Source: Bacteriovoracaceae bacterium
Lineage (GTDB): Bacteria > Bdellovibrionota > Bacteriovoracia > Bacteriovoracales > Bacteriovoracaceae
Direction of reading: 5' to 3'
DNA: 50,424 nucleotides
Assembly (NCBI GenBank): GCA_029865945.1
Contig: JARXAH010000044.1
Span: forward strand, 1 to 50,424
Below the pieces are notes generated by a model. The model was not told the origin of the DNA. It saw nothing but the letters and a program-made list of their open reading frames with translations, and did no database searches. A program made the position numbers and the translations under genes. Positions 8,145 to 17,272 of this stretch are shown here, piece by piece (the stretch's first letter is position 1; every line of letters begins with the position of its first letter).

Positions 8145-10358
8145 ATGAATATTAATGATCGATTAGATTTTTCCCATGAACCCGTCATTACGGTCGATGA
8201 TATTATCTCGAGAGTTCAGGCCTATCACACGGACGTAGATGTCGAGTTATTAAAATCCGCTTTTGAATTTGCTAATTATGCTCACCGCAATCAAAAGCGA
8301 AGTTCTGGTGAACCCTATATTATTCATCCCCTCAATGTTTGCGCCACACTGATCAAATTGAAGATGGATGTGGAAACCATTGCGGCCGGATTTTTACACG
8401 ACGTCGTGGAAGATTGTGATATTTCCCCACACGAGATCGAATCCAAATTTGGGACGAGTGTTGCTACTATTGTGGTGGGATTAACAAAAATTTCCAAAAT
8501 TGAATTTAGATCAACCGAAGAATCCCAAGCAGAAAATTTTAGAAAAATGGTCGTAGCGATGGCCAAGGATTTGCGAGTGATTATTGTGAAGCTCGCTGAT
8601 CGCATGCACAACATGAGAACTTTGCAATACGTTTCAACTTCGAAACAACAAAAAGTGGCCCAAGAAACCCTAGACATTTATGTTCCCTTGGCGAGCAGAC
8701 TGGGGATTCATTCCGTCAAGAGTGAACTAGAAGATTTGTGTTTGCGATATTTGCACCCTGATGTCTATTACCGCATGGCCGAAAATGTGGCGATGAAGCG
8801 CTCTGAGCGCGATCATTACATAAGTGATACGATTCAAGTGATCAGAGAGAAGCTGGAAGAATATACAGTGAAGGCCGATGTGACGGGAAGGCCGAAGAAT
8901 TTTTATTCGATTTATCGCAAGATGCACAATCGGGGAGTGGAGTTTGATGAAGTTCAAGACTTACTCGCCTTTCGAATTTTAGTAAGTAACATTACTGAGT
9001 GTTATAAAACTCTTGGCGTCATTCACAGTTATTTCACTCCGATCCCTGGGCGTTTCAAAGATTACGTCGCGATCCCCAAACAAAATAATTATCAAAGTTT
9101 ACACACAACTGTTATTGGGCCAAAGGCCGAGCGAATTGAAATTCAAATTCGTACTCACGAAATGCATGAAGTCGCAGAGAAAGGAATTGCGGCCCACTGG
9201 AAATATAAAGAACGTGGATCAGGCATTGTCGATCCTCAGGCCTTCACATGGGTAAAAGATTTATTGGAATTTAATCAGTCCGTAAAAAATAGCTCTGAAT
9301 TTATGGACGCTGTGAAAGATGATTTAGATATGGGAGGAGTTTTTGTCTTTACTCCCAATGGTGATGTGAAGGAATTGCGCCAAGGGGCCACGCCACTAGA
9401 TTTTGCTTACGCCGTTCATACGGAAGTGGGGCATCGCTGCGTGGGCGCGAAAGTGAATGGCAAAATTGTATCCCTTAAATTTCGTATGAAGTCTGGTGAT
9501 ACGATTGATATTTTAACTAGTAAAAATCAAGCGCCGTCAAAAGATTGGTTGAAAATTGTAAAGACGGGGCGAGCGAAAACAAAAATTCGTCAGTACTTGG
9601 CCAAAATAGAGCGCGATCGCAGCCGCGATATGGGAGAGCAGCAATTAGACCGAGCACTCAATGGTTATGGAACAAATTCTAAAGCACTAGATAAACGTGG
9701 CGAATTTAAAAAGGCCTTAGAAGCGTTCAATGCAAAACACTTAGAAGAATTATTTGTCCACATTGGATCGAACCGTTGTCACGCAAAAGATGTTTTACCT
9801 TATATACCGTCATTAAAAATTGTAGCGGAAGCAAAAGAAAAAGCTCCCGATTATTCGGCCACCATTGAGAAGGCCGCGAAAAAATCGGCCACCAAAGATA
9901 ATGCCGTCATCGTTGATGGACTCGATGATGTCGTCGTGCGCATGGGCAAATGCTGTAGTCCGATCCCGGGTGATGACATTCTGGGTTTTATTACCAAGGG
10001 GCGAGGAATTACCATTCACTCAGTCTCTTGCAGTCGCATGCAAGAAATTGAACAGGGACGAAGAATTGACGTGACTTGGAATTCGTTCTACGCCTTCAAG
10101 CATCCCGTGAGCATTCGAGTGGTGACCAATGACAGGCCTGGGATTTTGGCGCTGGTATCGAAACATATTAATAATGCCGGCATCAACATTCGAAGTGCCA
10201 TGGCGAAATCATTACCCGATCAAAGGGGTGGTTTGCTCTTTGAAATTGAAGTCAAAGATTATAGCGAATTACTTAAAGTCGTTTCTTCCATTAAATCCAT
10301 AGAAGATGTGTTGGTGGTCGAACGGGCCAATCAGCTCTCGACAGTGGCGCTGACCTAG
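8145..10358 (+). CDS. rel: Bifunctional (p)ppGpp synthetase/hydrolase (Rel/SpoT)
   Basis: 737 aa with the complete long RSH architecture. The HD hydrolase domain looks intact (ANYAHRNQKRSSGEPYI, LHDVVED). The synthetase domain is also intact (GRPKNFYSIYRKM, DLLAFRILV, NNYQSLHTT, IEIQIRT). It is followed by a TGS domain (VFVFTPNGDVKELRQGATPLD), a Cys-containing zinc-finger-like segment (VVRMGKCCSPIPGDDI), and a C-terminal ACT domain (VTNDRPGILALVSKHINNAGI). Because both catalytic domains are preserved, it should make and degrade the alarmone rather than be a synthetase-only RelA. Last gene of the accA-gmk-rel run. Confidence 0.96.
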   Translation: MNINDRLDFSHEPVITVDDIISRVQAYHTDVDVELLKSAFEFANYAHRNQKRSSGEPYIIHPLNVCATLIKLKMDVETIAAGFLHDVVEDCDISPHEIESKFGTSVATIVVGLTKISKIEFRSTEESQAENFRKMVVAMAKDLRVIIVKLADRMHNMRTLQYVSTSKQQKVAQETLDIYVPLASRLGIHSVKSELEDLCLRYLHPDVYYRMAENVAMKRSERDHYISDTIQVIREKLEEYTVKADVTGRPKNFYSIYRKMHNRGVEFDEVQDLLAFRILVSNITECYKTLGVIHSYFTPIPGRFKDYVAIPKQNNYQSLHTTVIGPKAERIEIQIRTHEMHEVAEKGIAAHWKYKERGSGIVDPQAFTWVKDLLEFNQSVKNSSEFMDAVKDDLDMGGVFVFTPNGDVKELRQGATPLDFAYAVHTEVGHRCVGAKVNGKIVSLKFRMKSGDTIDILTSKNQAPSKDWLKIVKTGRAKTKIRQYLAKIERDRSRDMGEQQLDRALNGYGTNSKALDKRGEFKKALEAFNAKHLEELFVHIGSNRCHAKDVLPYIPSLKIVAEAKEKAPDYSATIEKAAKKSATKDNAVIVDGLDDVVVRMGKCCSPIPGDDILGFITKGRGITIHSVSCSRMQEIEQGRRIDVTWNSFYAFKHPVSIRVVTNDRPGILALVSKHINNAGINIRSAMAKSLPDQRGGLLFEIEVKDYSELLKVVSSIKSIEDVLVVERANQLSTVALT

Positions 10359-10435
10359 ATTTTTGCACCACTTAAGAATAAGGCAAATTCCTCCCTACCT
10401 TTACCGAAAATAACAATGGTCCCATACTAATAACT

Positions 10436-10450
10436 GACGCAGGATGCGTC
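10436..10450 (+). terminator. Possible terminator hairpin after rel
   Basis: GACGCA-GGA-TGCGTC is a perfect 6-bp stem with a 3-nt loop, followed by CCTTCTTTG. The T run is weak, so it could equally be an operator or 5' leader hairpin of the PilZ gene that starts at 10493. Confidence 0.35.
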
Positions 10451-10492
10451 CCTTCTTTGTGTCCACACTCACTATCATTCTAAGGAGTTGCC

Positions 10493-10951
10493 ATGACGGC
10501 AAAAGTTCTCGATTTCAATAAAAAACGACTTCAGAGTATCGAAAATAAACGACGCCAATTTGAGCGCGTGTTGTTTAGTGATTTAGTAGGTTGCTATACG
10601 GTACTAGACGGAAAAGACGCCGTGGCCAAAGTGCAAATTGTCGACATCTCTTCTACGGGATGCTTAGTGGAAATGCATCACAAACTTTTGCGCGAATCCT
10701 TCAAGGAAGGAGACGAATTAAAACTCAGACTCTATTTTACGGAGCGCAGTTTTATTCCCCTCATTTTAAAAGTTAAGCGAAGTGATAAGCAAACTCACCC
10801 CGAACTTCAGCATCAAGTATGGCATTATGGTTGCGAATTCGATCGAACCCTTCCCTCCTTTAAAGCGGTCGAATCGTTTATTCAATTTATGTATAAGTTT
10901 GCAGAATTTTCCAGAGTTGATGAAAAAAATCAGAAACTTTATTTTATCTAG
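10493..10951 (+). CDS. PilZ-domain protein (probable c-di-GMP effector)
   Basis: 152 aa. Both c-di-GMP contact motifs of PilZ are present: RxxxR as RQFER at residues 22-26, and D-x-S-x-x-G as DISSTG near residue 50. The rest follows the PilZ barrel pattern (GDELKLRLYF, then FIPLILKVKRSD and WHYGCEFD) and a short C-terminal helix. There is no other domain, so it is a stand-alone receptor that would act on an unknown partner. A strong AAGGAG site precedes the ATG by 6 nt. Its position between rel and unrelated genes gives no clue to the target; flagellar or surface motility is an inference from the family. Confidence 0.88.
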   Translation: MTAKVLDFNKKRLQSIENKRRQFERVLFSDLVGCYTVLDGKDAVAKVQIVDISSTGCLVEMHHKLLRESFKEGDELKLRLYFTERSFIPLILKVKRSDKQTHPELQHQVWHYGCEFDRTLPSFKAVESFIQFMYKFAEFSRVDEKNQKLYFI

Positions 10952-11001
10952 CCATAAACTATGAACTACTAGTAGCGATTATTAATTTATTTAGTTAAGT
11001 T

Positions 11002-12084
11002 ATGTCCATGAAGATTGCAATTATTGGACATGGTTCTTTAACTCAAAACATCATCAAATGGCTAAGCGAACAAGAGATCGAAACCGTTTGGTTTACTTCA
11101 AAACCTCAACTCAAAAATGAAGAATTAGATTTTCCTTACCTGAAAATCATTCATGAACCTATCTCTCGCATTCAAAAAGAATTTGAAGAAGAGGGAATAG
11201 AAATGGTCCCTTTGAGGGATTTATTTTGGGTCGTGACGAAAACTCAAGTTTTCAAGGCCGATGAGGCGTGGGGAAATCTTCCCTTGGAAGTACAAAAAGA
11301 TATGCTACGTCCTATGGAAAAATATGAATCGGTTGATGCGATTATCGAATTCAATAATGAAACGTCGTTTTATCTGCACCCATTCCTTGGGGGAAATTCT
11401 TTGGCCATCGATGAGGCGTGGGTTAAGCAGGTGCATTCTCATTTATTTTTTGAAGGCACAGAAATCGATTCCTTTTTAAATTCCATTGATGGAAAATCTT
11501 CAAGAAAATTATTTATCCTTGGAACAAGCTCCCAGATAAATGAATGTCTTCCTATCCTTTGGGATAAAGTTCAAAATCAAAAATTGCAAATTTTTTGGTC
11601 TCTAGGTTGTGATGGGGACACGGTGGATAGCGTTTCAAAAAAGATACCTTTTCTATTTGAGCTCCTCGAGCAAAAGAAAAACCTTGAAGATAGTGCTGCC
11701 AAAAAGTACTTTAAAGATTACGATATCTGGAATGAACTTGAGTCCTACGAGAAGGCCAAAATTCCTGCGCCACAAAAACCAAGTATAAATTTCACTATAA
11801 TTGAAAATTTTAAAATTAAATCTTTTGCCAAATTATCTAATCATCAAGAGCTCATGATTCATCTAGAGTGTCCTCCTTGGATTGATTTAAATGCGCCTCC
11901 ACTTGTTCTTAGTGTGGATGGGTGCTGGAACATGCAAACCATGAAGAAGTCCTACCATCAGATGTATATGCCCAACCAAACTCATGGGGTATTGTCCTAT
12001 GATGAAAAATCCGTGGACGATGAATTAGCTATTAGAGAGGATATAATAAAGCGCATTTTTTCTTTTTTTTCGAAAGTAGATTGA
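11002..12084 (+). CDS. Rossmann-like protein of unknown function, 360 aa
   Basis: The N terminus (KIAIIGHGSLTQNIIKWL) has the shape of a dinucleotide-binding beta-alpha-beta turn, though the glycine pattern GHGSLT differs from the classical GxGxxG. A second strand-like segment, KLFILGTSSQIN, falls near residue 170. The C-terminal third is rich in aromatic and Pro residues (HLECPPWIDLNAPPLVLSVDG) and does not match a dehydrogenase. No signal peptide. I do not recognise the family. The stop is followed 4 nt later by the start of a lipoprotein gene, so the two probably form a unit. ATG at 11008 is an equally possible start. Confidence 0.7.
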   Translation: MSMKIAIIGHGSLTQNIIKWLSEQEIETVWFTSKPQLKNEELDFPYLKIIHEPISRIQKEFEEEGIEMVPLRDLFWVVTKTQVFKADEAWGNLPLEVQKDMLRPMEKYESVDAIIEFNNETSFYLHPFLGGNSLAIDEAWVKQVHSHLFFEGTEIDSFLNSIDGKSSRKLFILGTSSQINECLPILWDKVQNQKLQIFWSLGCDGDTVDSVSKKIPFLFELLEQKKNLEDSAAKKYFKDYDIWNELESYEKAKIPAPQKPSINFTIIENFKIKSFAKLSNHQELMIHLECPPWIDLNAPPLVLSVDGCWNMQTMKKSYHQMYMPNQTHGVLSYDEKSVDDELAIREDIIKRIFSFFSKVD

Positions 12085-12088
12085 ATTC

Positions 12089-12787
12089 ATGAAGTTGATT
12101 TATATGAGTTTATTTTTTCTCATTCAAAGTTGTACTACTGGTGGGCCACGTTATCAGAAGATTGATCCTACTATGGCGAATCAGCCTGGCAGTTTATCCA
12201 TGGATTGGTTTTTGGCACCCATTCCCGATTGGATTAATTTTTCTCCCACTAACCAATGTGAGAAAGAAAATAATTGGACCTACCTAGATATTTCAAAAAT
12301 TTCTCCGCAACTAGGATTATCTTACCCGCAAGCTCTCGAGCTTCAAGCACGCATCAATCAATATCCCGATTTTTTAAAACTCCCGGAAACAGAGCGCTTC
12401 AAACTATTTTTTGATGAACTCACTAAAGTGATTAATAAAATATCATTGATCAATCCCATTCCTGAAGTCGCCAAAAATCTAGTCATTATTTCCATCGACT
12501 CGATTAAAGCAACCAAAAATTGGAAAAGTATTTTAACCACTTTAAGTGAGAACCCTAAGTGGGATACCTTCATTCCGATTATTGTTTCCGAGTGTTTAAG
12601 CACTCAGACTTTAAAAAATATATTGAGTGAACTGCCTCCTAATTCCCCTTTTCAATGGTCGATTGGCGCAGAATTTGTTTCAACATTCTCCTTTGATGGG
12701 AAAAATCAATATCAATGGGGAATCGGTTGGGATAAATTTTTTCTTGGAAAAAAAATAAGCTACTTTAATGAGTGGCAGGCAAAATAA
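12089..12787 (+). CDS. Putative lipoprotein, unknown function, 232 aa
   Basis: The N terminus is a lipoprotein signal: MKLIYMSLFFLIQSC with the lipidated Cys expected at residue 15, followed by TTGG. The mature chain contains a run of amphipathic helices (residues about 70-190) and ends with an aromatic beta-like segment (YQWGIGWDKFFLG). No Asp at +2 argues against inner-membrane retention by the enteric rule. It is 4 nt downstream of the Rossmann-like gene. Its last 23 bp overlap the convergent recJ gene. No known family recognised. Confidence 0.7.
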   Translation: MKLIYMSLFFLIQSCTTGGPRYQKIDPTMANQPGSLSMDWFLAPIPDWINFSPTNQCEKENNWTYLDISKISPQLGLSYPQALELQARINQYPDFLKLPETERFKLFFDELTKVINKISLINPIPEVAKNLVIISIDSIKATKNWKSILTTLSENPKWDTFIPIIVSECLSTQTLKNILSELPPNSPFQWSIGAEFVSTFSFDGKNQYQWGIGWDKFFLGKKISYFNEWQAK

Positions 12788-14531
12788 AATCCATGACTTC
12801 TAATTGCAGGGAACGTTTTTCTCGGTAAATATTTTCACTAATTTTTGCAATCACATTGAGTTTAATTTTTTGCTTGTTTTGCAAGTCGAGTAATTGCTGG
12901 GGCCCCATTTTTCCTGGGCGCGATAAATAAAAAAAAGAAATTCCTTTAATCGCACGCTTACCAAAACCTGTTTTTCCATTTCCTAGCATCCACTGCAAAT
13001 GGCCTCCCCTAAGAATCGTAAAATCCTCCAGTACAATATCTTTAATTTTGAAAATAGGCGCTGGATTGCCATTGCCAAAGGGCTCCAAAGTTTGAAGGGC
13101 CATAAAAAATTCGAAAGTAATGTCTTCAAATTGAATTTCTAAATCGGGATCCACAAGGAGGGATGGGACACCCGTAGGAAAATCTTTTTCGATCACTTGG
13201 TTTAATTGTACCTTGAGATCGAGAAGAGAATCTTCTGGTAAAGTCATTCCTGCGGCCGCACTGTGGCCACCGAATTTATGAAAGAGCGGTTTGATCAATT
13301 CTAAATATTGAAAGATATTAAACCCTTTCGGCGCGCGCGCAGAACCTTTGATTAGGCCTTGGGTATGAGCATCTTTCGCAAACACAAGAGCTGGTTTCGC
13401 AAAATGATCCACCAATTTGGAAGCAACAATTCCAATCACGCCTTCATGCCAATCACTGCGGTAAACAACAATAGAGTGACTGTGCTCACCAGAATTTGTT
13501 TCGCGCTCAACAATTTTGATCGCTTCTTCGGCCATTTGCTTTTGCTTATCTTTTCTTTGCTGATTAATGATCTGAAGTTCTTGCAATAAATTTTGGCATT
13601 CGACTTCGTCATGACTGGTTAGTAATTTAAGCGCACTTTCAGGATGCTCCATGCGTCCCTTGGCATTAATTAATGGCCCAATGCCAAATCCCACCATGTC
13701 ACTTTTTATGTACTCTTTAGTTGATGGGCCATACGTTTCATAAAGCAAACGAACACCCGGGTACGGTGTTTTCTCCATGGCGCGAAGACCATGACCTACT
13801 AATAAGCGATTAACAAAATTGAGTTTCGCTAAATCTGCAAGACTACCCAATCCCACAAAAGCGAGTAGGGGATATAAACTAGGAATGGTTTTTCCACGCT
13901 TCATTAATTCTTGTCTAATGCAAACGCTCAGCGCAAAGGCCACGCCCACCCCAGCGATCGCACCGAGTTGGGGGTGGCCATCGTCACGTCTGTTAGGATT
14001 AATCACAGCGAAGGCATCCGGTAAGGTGGGCGCAATATCTTGATGATGATCCGTGATAATGAGGGTGAGATTTTTTTCTTTTGCATAGGCAGCTGGAGAT
14101 ACGGCAGTAATTCCACAATCCACAGTGATGAGAATTTCAATTCCTTTGGCGATGGCATCATCGATGGAAGATTCATGAAGGCCATAACCTTCCTTAAATC
14201 GACTTGGCTGAAGGGCATGAATATTTTCATTTCCCTCGCAAAGTTTAAGAAAATGGATGAGTAAGGCACAAGACGTTGTCCCATCTACATCGTAGTCGCC
14301 ATAAATTCCAATTTGTTTTTTTTCTAAAATGGCGCCTGCCAAAAATTCCGCCGCCTTGGGCATGTCTTTCATCTCGTAAAAAGAAGGGAGGACGGACAAA
14401 CTGCCATTGAAAAAATTATGAATTTCTTCCTCGGTCATTTTGCGATTTCTTAATATTTTTTTGATGAGCGGATGGATCGTAGGGGATGAGTCGATCGGTC
14501 GTTGGGTTGTATTGGAAAGATTTGGTATCAT
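12765..14531 (-). CDS. recJ: Single-stranded-DNA-specific exonuclease RecJ
   Basis: 588 aa, the normal RecJ length. A DHH-family 5'-3' ssDNA exonuclease acting in RecF-pathway recombination and mismatch repair. Motif I is D79-Y-D-V-D83 within GDYDVDGTTS, motif III is D161-H-H in ITDHHQ, the DHHA1 domain carries the GHSAAAGMT glycine motif, and the C terminus has the OB-fold-like segment (FGNGNPAPIF, VLEDFTILRGGHLQW). Metal-binding residues look complete. Transcribed alone; its 3' end overlaps the lipoprotein gene at 12787. Confidence 0.96.
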   Translation of the reverse strand: MIPNLSNTTQRPIDSSPTIHPLIKKILRNRKMTEEEIHNFFNGSLSVLPSFYEMKDMPKAAEFLAGAILEKKQIGIYGDYDVDGTTSCALLIHFLKLCEGNENIHALQPSRFKEGYGLHESSIDDAIAKGIEILITVDCGITAVSPAAYAKEKNLTLIITDHHQDIAPTLPDAFAVINPNRRDDGHPQLGAIAGVGVAFALSVCIRQELMKRGKTIPSLYPLLAFVGLGSLADLAKLNFVNRLLVGHGLRAMEKTPYPGVRLLYETYGPSTKEYIKSDMVGFGIGPLINAKGRMEHPESALKLLTSHDEVECQNLLQELQIINQQRKDKQKQMAEEAIKIVERETNSGEHSHSIVVYRSDWHEGVIGIVASKLVDHFAKPALVFAKDAHTQGLIKGSARAPKGFNIFQYLELIKPLFHKFGGHSAAAGMTLPEDSLLDLKVQLNQVIEKDFPTGVPSLLVDPDLEIQFEDITFEFFMALQTLEPFGNGNPAPIFKIKDIVLEDFTILRGGHLQWMLGNGKTGFGKRAIKGISFFYLSRPGKMGPQQLLDLQNKQKIKLNVIAKISENIYREKRSLQLEVMDFILPATH

Positions 14532-14587
14532 CTCCCCAGGGTAACAAACGGAGAGTTACAGTTCAATTTTAATGCATTCATTTAAAT

Positions 14588-15166
14588 TTATTTTGAAACG
14601 GTTCGTATAACTGTTCGTATATTAGTATTGTTTTTGAAGGTGTTGAGAGATCCAGGTAAGTATTTAAAATCTACTGTAAGATTTTTATTGGACTGAAGCC
14701 CGACGCCCATGCCCAGTCCATAAATTTTCATGGCAGGTATATTTTTACTTGGCCGCAAGCTTAAAAGGCTTACTCCACCTACAAAATAAGTAGAAAGACT
14801 ATTGGCGCGTGTCGTATACCAAATATCGCTCTTATGCTTGAATGAAAGAGTGGTATTTAAATTTAGTGTTTCAAAGTTTACACTATTTTTTAGTCCTATA
14901 AATAGTATTTCTCCTGAGATCTTTTCTCCAATTTGACTTGACCATTTATTGTCAGAAATCGTCAATCTCCATCTTGGCGCTTGGGAATCTTTCATGGATT
15001 CACATTCTCCGTCCCAAAAAACAGACTTTTTCGCTGAATCAAATTTTTTAGGAAAACATTTCCACTGAATATTAGGAAACCATTGGGCCATGAGTGTGGC
15101 ATAACAATTCGTCAATATGGAAACGTTGGCGGTAAAAATAAGGATGAATAAAATTAAGAATTTCAT
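14588..15166 (-). CDS. Secreted protein of unknown function, 192 aa
   Basis: The N terminus (MKFLILFILIFTANVS, then ILTNCYATLMA) is a long hydrophobic signal sequence. The rest is rich in beta-prone alternating residues with Thr/Ser/Asn (FETLNLNTTLSF, LSTYFVGGVSLLSLR, LTVDFKYLPGSL). This pattern fits a small periplasmic or outer-membrane beta-structured protein, but no family is recognised. It lies just upstream of recJ on the same strand, separated by 56 bp. Confidence 0.65.
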   Translation of the reverse strand: MKFLILFILIFTANVSILTNCYATLMAQWFPNIQWKCFPKKFDSAKKSVFWDGECESMKDSQAPRWRLTISDNKWSSQIGEKISGEILFIGLKNSVNFETLNLNTTLSFKHKSDIWYTTRANSLSTYFVGGVSLLSLRPSKNIPAMKIYGLGMGVGLQSNKNLTVDFKYLPGSLNTFKNNTNIRTVIRTVSK

Positions 15167-15273
15167 ATTACTTTTTTACCTATTGCGTAGGAAACATTTA
15201 CAACTTTTTACTTCGGCGCCATATAAATCATGGGGTTGGGATTAACGTCTAGTGAAAATTTTGGATAGGTAAA

Positions 15274-15561
15274 TTATTCTGGATCAGTGAAATTTTTACT
15301 TAGAGATTCATCGCAGGGCGTCCATAAAACAGCAACCCCTTTAATGAGATCAGATTCTTGGATTTCCTGAGCGTGGGAAAATAGTTCTTGATATTTTTGG
15401 TGTTCATCATGAATTTTTTGGAAATAAAGAGACGGAAGAAAGGATTTTTGGCAGTGAGGACAGCGCTCCAACTCCACTTCTGTTTCATGGCATTTACCAC
15501 AACGATGGCATAGCCTGATTAACTTATTTTTTCCTGATTGGAGATTTGATATTTTCGTCAT
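15274..15561 (-). CDS. Small zinc-ribbon protein, 95 aa
   Basis: Two CxxC pairs (C18-HR-C21 and C34-PH-C37 in LCHRCGKCHET and RCPHCQKS) form a four-Cys zinc ribbon, with a further Cys at 24. The remainder is a hydrophilic helix (QKIHDEHQKYQELFSHAQEI) and a short tail with one more Cys. No catalytic domain. Such small ribbons usually bind nucleic acid or protein. The RBS is weak (AGGTGAG about 12 nt from the ATG). It borders the large inverted-repeat block to its left side in transcription. Confidence 0.7.
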   Translation of the reverse strand: MTKISNLQSGKNKLIRLCHRCGKCHETEVELERCPHCQKSFLPSLYFQKIHDEHQKYQELFSHAQEIQESDLIKGVAVLWTPCDESLSKNFTDPE

Positions 15562-15634
15562 AGTCTAGTAACTCACCTATGGTTCCTATCGGTAGGGAAA
15601 AATTTTCCTTTAATGGTAACTATACTCATTGGAA

Positions 15635-15752
15635 TTTGGTTTTCAGGGTAGTGGATGAGGTTCCAAACCAAAGGTTTGGAAGGCGTATGGATATACGTCG
15701 ACGACGGAAATGATCCAACGATTTGGATCATTTGCGCACCCTGAAAACCAAA
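15635..15752. repeat. Cruciform element: closing stem enclosing three hairpins
   Basis: A perfect 15-bp inverted repeat (15635-15649 and 15738-15752, TTTGGTTTTCAGGGT and its complement) closes a 118-nt block. Inside are three hairpins: 15661-15681 (perfect 9-bp stem, 3-nt loop), 15684-15697 (5-bp stem, 4-nt loop, followed by the palindrome CGTCGACG), and 15708-15733 (perfect 11-bp stem, 4-nt loop). There is no ORF in it. It could fold as a four-way junction in RNA or single-stranded DNA, and may be a non-coding RNA, a non-autonomous mobile element or a protein-binding site. Confidence 0.75.
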
Positions 15753-15764
15753 GTGCGATGGGTA

Positions 15765-15882
15765 TACCTTAGGTCCCTCGTAAATTTCGACACTCTACGA
15801 TCTCCTTGACCTGCGGCTTGCTTTGATCCAGCCTCGGACCGTCAATCTAGTCGTATCGAAATTTCCAGAGGGCCTTAAGGTA
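15765..15882. repeat. Long imperfect hairpin element, second 118-nt inverted block
   Basis: The arms 15765-15790 and 15856-15882 are an imperfect inverted repeat with about 22 of 27 positions matching. Nested inside are the pairs TACGA/TCGTA (15796-15800, 15851-15855), TTGAC/GTCAA (15806-15810, 15841-15845) and GGCT/AGCC (15815-15818, 15830-15833). It lies 12 nt after the first cruciform and has the same span. A 7-bp inverted repeat GTAACTA/TAGTTAC (15616-15622, 15881-15887) encloses both. Confidence 0.6.
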
Positions 15883-15931
15883 GTTACAATTCTTTTTAAG
15901 TCGTTACCTTTTAAACCCGAGAGAAAAACTC

Positions 15932-17152
15932 ATGAATTCATCATTATTAAATTTTGAGAACAAAGATCTCTCCCTTCTTCCCTCTGTATCATTGGCCCGT
16001 GATCTACAATCAAAACTGGGAGAAGGTCATCAATGGATTTTTCATGATGCCCTAAGTGAGGGCCCAAAAAACTACAAAGGCCCATCCCTTTTAAAATTTA
16101 AAAATAAATCGATTGCGGTGGGTGCCTATGATTCTTCTAGTGAGTTGCGCTATCGATTCTTGTCATGGCTTCCGATGGAGGGCGATGAATTTTTGAAACG
16201 ATGGAAACTTGCCATCAAGAGGAGACACCGATATTTAGATAAAAATGAGCGATTAAAAACAAATTCCTTTCGCCTTATTTTTGGTGAGGGCGATGATTTT
16301 CCAGGAATCGTCATTGATATTTTTGCCAATATTGCTGTCATTCAGTTGGATCGCCCGTGGCTTAAAAAAATTTGGAATTTAGAGGCCTGGATCAAACTCA
16401 TTCGAGAAGATTTGCCATTTATCGAGGGGATTTTATTAAAATCTAAAACTTCGGCCAAAGAAAATGAGGGAGAGGAGAGTGAAGTTCTTTTTGGGGACGT
16501 GCCCGAAATCATAGAATTTAAAGAAAATCAAATGATCTTTAAAACAAAAATAAGAGAGGCGGCCAAAACGGGATTTTTTCTAGATCAAAGAGATAATAGG
16601 TTGCTCATCGAAAAATTTACCAGTGGGTGCCGTGTCATTAATTTTTTTTCCTACACCGGGGGCTTTTCTGTTTTTGCTGCGAGGGGAGGAGCGAGTGAAG
16701 TGATCAGTGTGGATATTGCTAAGGCAGCGATTGATAATTGCGAAGAGCATTTTGTATTAAATAAATTAAACACGAAACGAACTCATATTTGCAATGATGC
16801 TTTTGAATATTTAGAGTTGATGAAAAAGAAAAAAGAAAAATTTGACTTAGTCATCATTGATCCTCCGAGCTTTGCTCCCAATGCCAAAGCTAAAGAAAAT
16901 GCCATGAAGGCGTATGAAAAATGTTTTGCGATGGGTGCAGAATTAGTTTCAAAAAATGGTTTATTGGCGTTTAGCTCATGTTCAGGACATGTTTCATTGG
17001 AAGATTTTGGGCATGTGATTAATGCAAGCGTTTCAAAAGCGAAGCGCCGCGCAAAAATTATCGCGTGGGGGCATCAGCCTTCTGATCATCCTTATCCGCT
17101 GGCGATGAAGGAACTTCATTATCTTAAGTTTTGTTTGTTGGAGTTGGGATGA
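15932..17152 (+). CDS. RlmI-type class I SAM-dependent rRNA methyltransferase
   Basis: 406 aa, close to E. coli RlmI (396). The N-terminal 85 residues follow the PUA-plus-EEHEE layout of the family. The SAM site is FFSYTGGFSVFAARGGASEV, with the acidic loop ISVDIAK, then motif IV LVIIDPPSFAPN. The Cys in SSCSGHVS corresponds to the catalytic cysteine region of m5C enzymes. The linking sequence GFFLDQRDNR is diagnostic of this family. RlmI makes m5C in 23S rRNA; the exact nucleotide here is inferred from the family and could differ. Transcribed alone, with the inverted-repeat block upstream. Confidence 0.9.
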   Translation: MNSSLLNFENKDLSLLPSVSLARDLQSKLGEGHQWIFHDALSEGPKNYKGPSLLKFKNKSIAVGAYDSSSELRYRFLSWLPMEGDEFLKRWKLAIKRRHRYLDKNERLKTNSFRLIFGEGDDFPGIVIDIFANIAVIQLDRPWLKKIWNLEAWIKLIREDLPFIEGILLKSKTSAKENEGEESEVLFGDVPEIIEFKENQMIFKTKIREAAKTGFFLDQRDNRLLIEKFTSGCRVINFFSYTGGFSVFAARGGASEVISVDIAKAAIDNCEEHFVLNKLNTKRTHICNDAFEYLELMKKKKEKFDLVIIDPPSFAPNAKAKENAMKAYEKCFAMGAELVSKNGLLAFSSCSGHVSLEDFGHVINASVSKAKRRAKIIAWGHQPSDHPYPLAMKELHYLKFCLLELG

Positions 17153-17254
17153 AAAATATAACTTAATTTCGGTAAATGATAAAGCGATATCTTCATTAGA
17201 ACTGATATGAAAAGTTACTATTCTTCATGAAATACCTAAGAAATTAACTGATTC

Positions 17255-17272
17255 GAAACAAAAAGTTGTTTC
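17255..17272. terminator. Hairpin downstream of the rlmI-like gene
   Basis: GAAACAA-AAAG-TTGTTTC is a perfect 7-bp stem. It is followed after 14 nt by a T-rich run ending in TTTTTTTT, so it is a weak factor-independent terminator candidate. Nothing else is seen in the 236-bp gap. Confidence 0.3.

Larger units (their letters stand above)
15562..15931. other. Gene-free stretch between zinc-ribbon gene and rlmI-like gene
   Basis: No coding frame is supported in these 370 bases. Nearly all of 15616-15887 is taken up by the two inverted-repeat blocks. A further 13-bp palindrome GGAAAAATTTTCC lies around 15597-15609, and AGAGAAAAA precedes the downstream ATG. Confidence 0.7.

Noticed and set aside
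10966-10975. Perfect palindrome CTACTAGTAG before the Rossmann-like gene
   Set aside because: It is only 10 bp, with no second copy seen, so it cannot be claimed as an operator.
15635-15882. Integron attC sites
   Set aside because: The paired arms lack the GTTRRRY/RYYYAAC core pairs expected of attC, and no integron integrase or cassette array is nearby.
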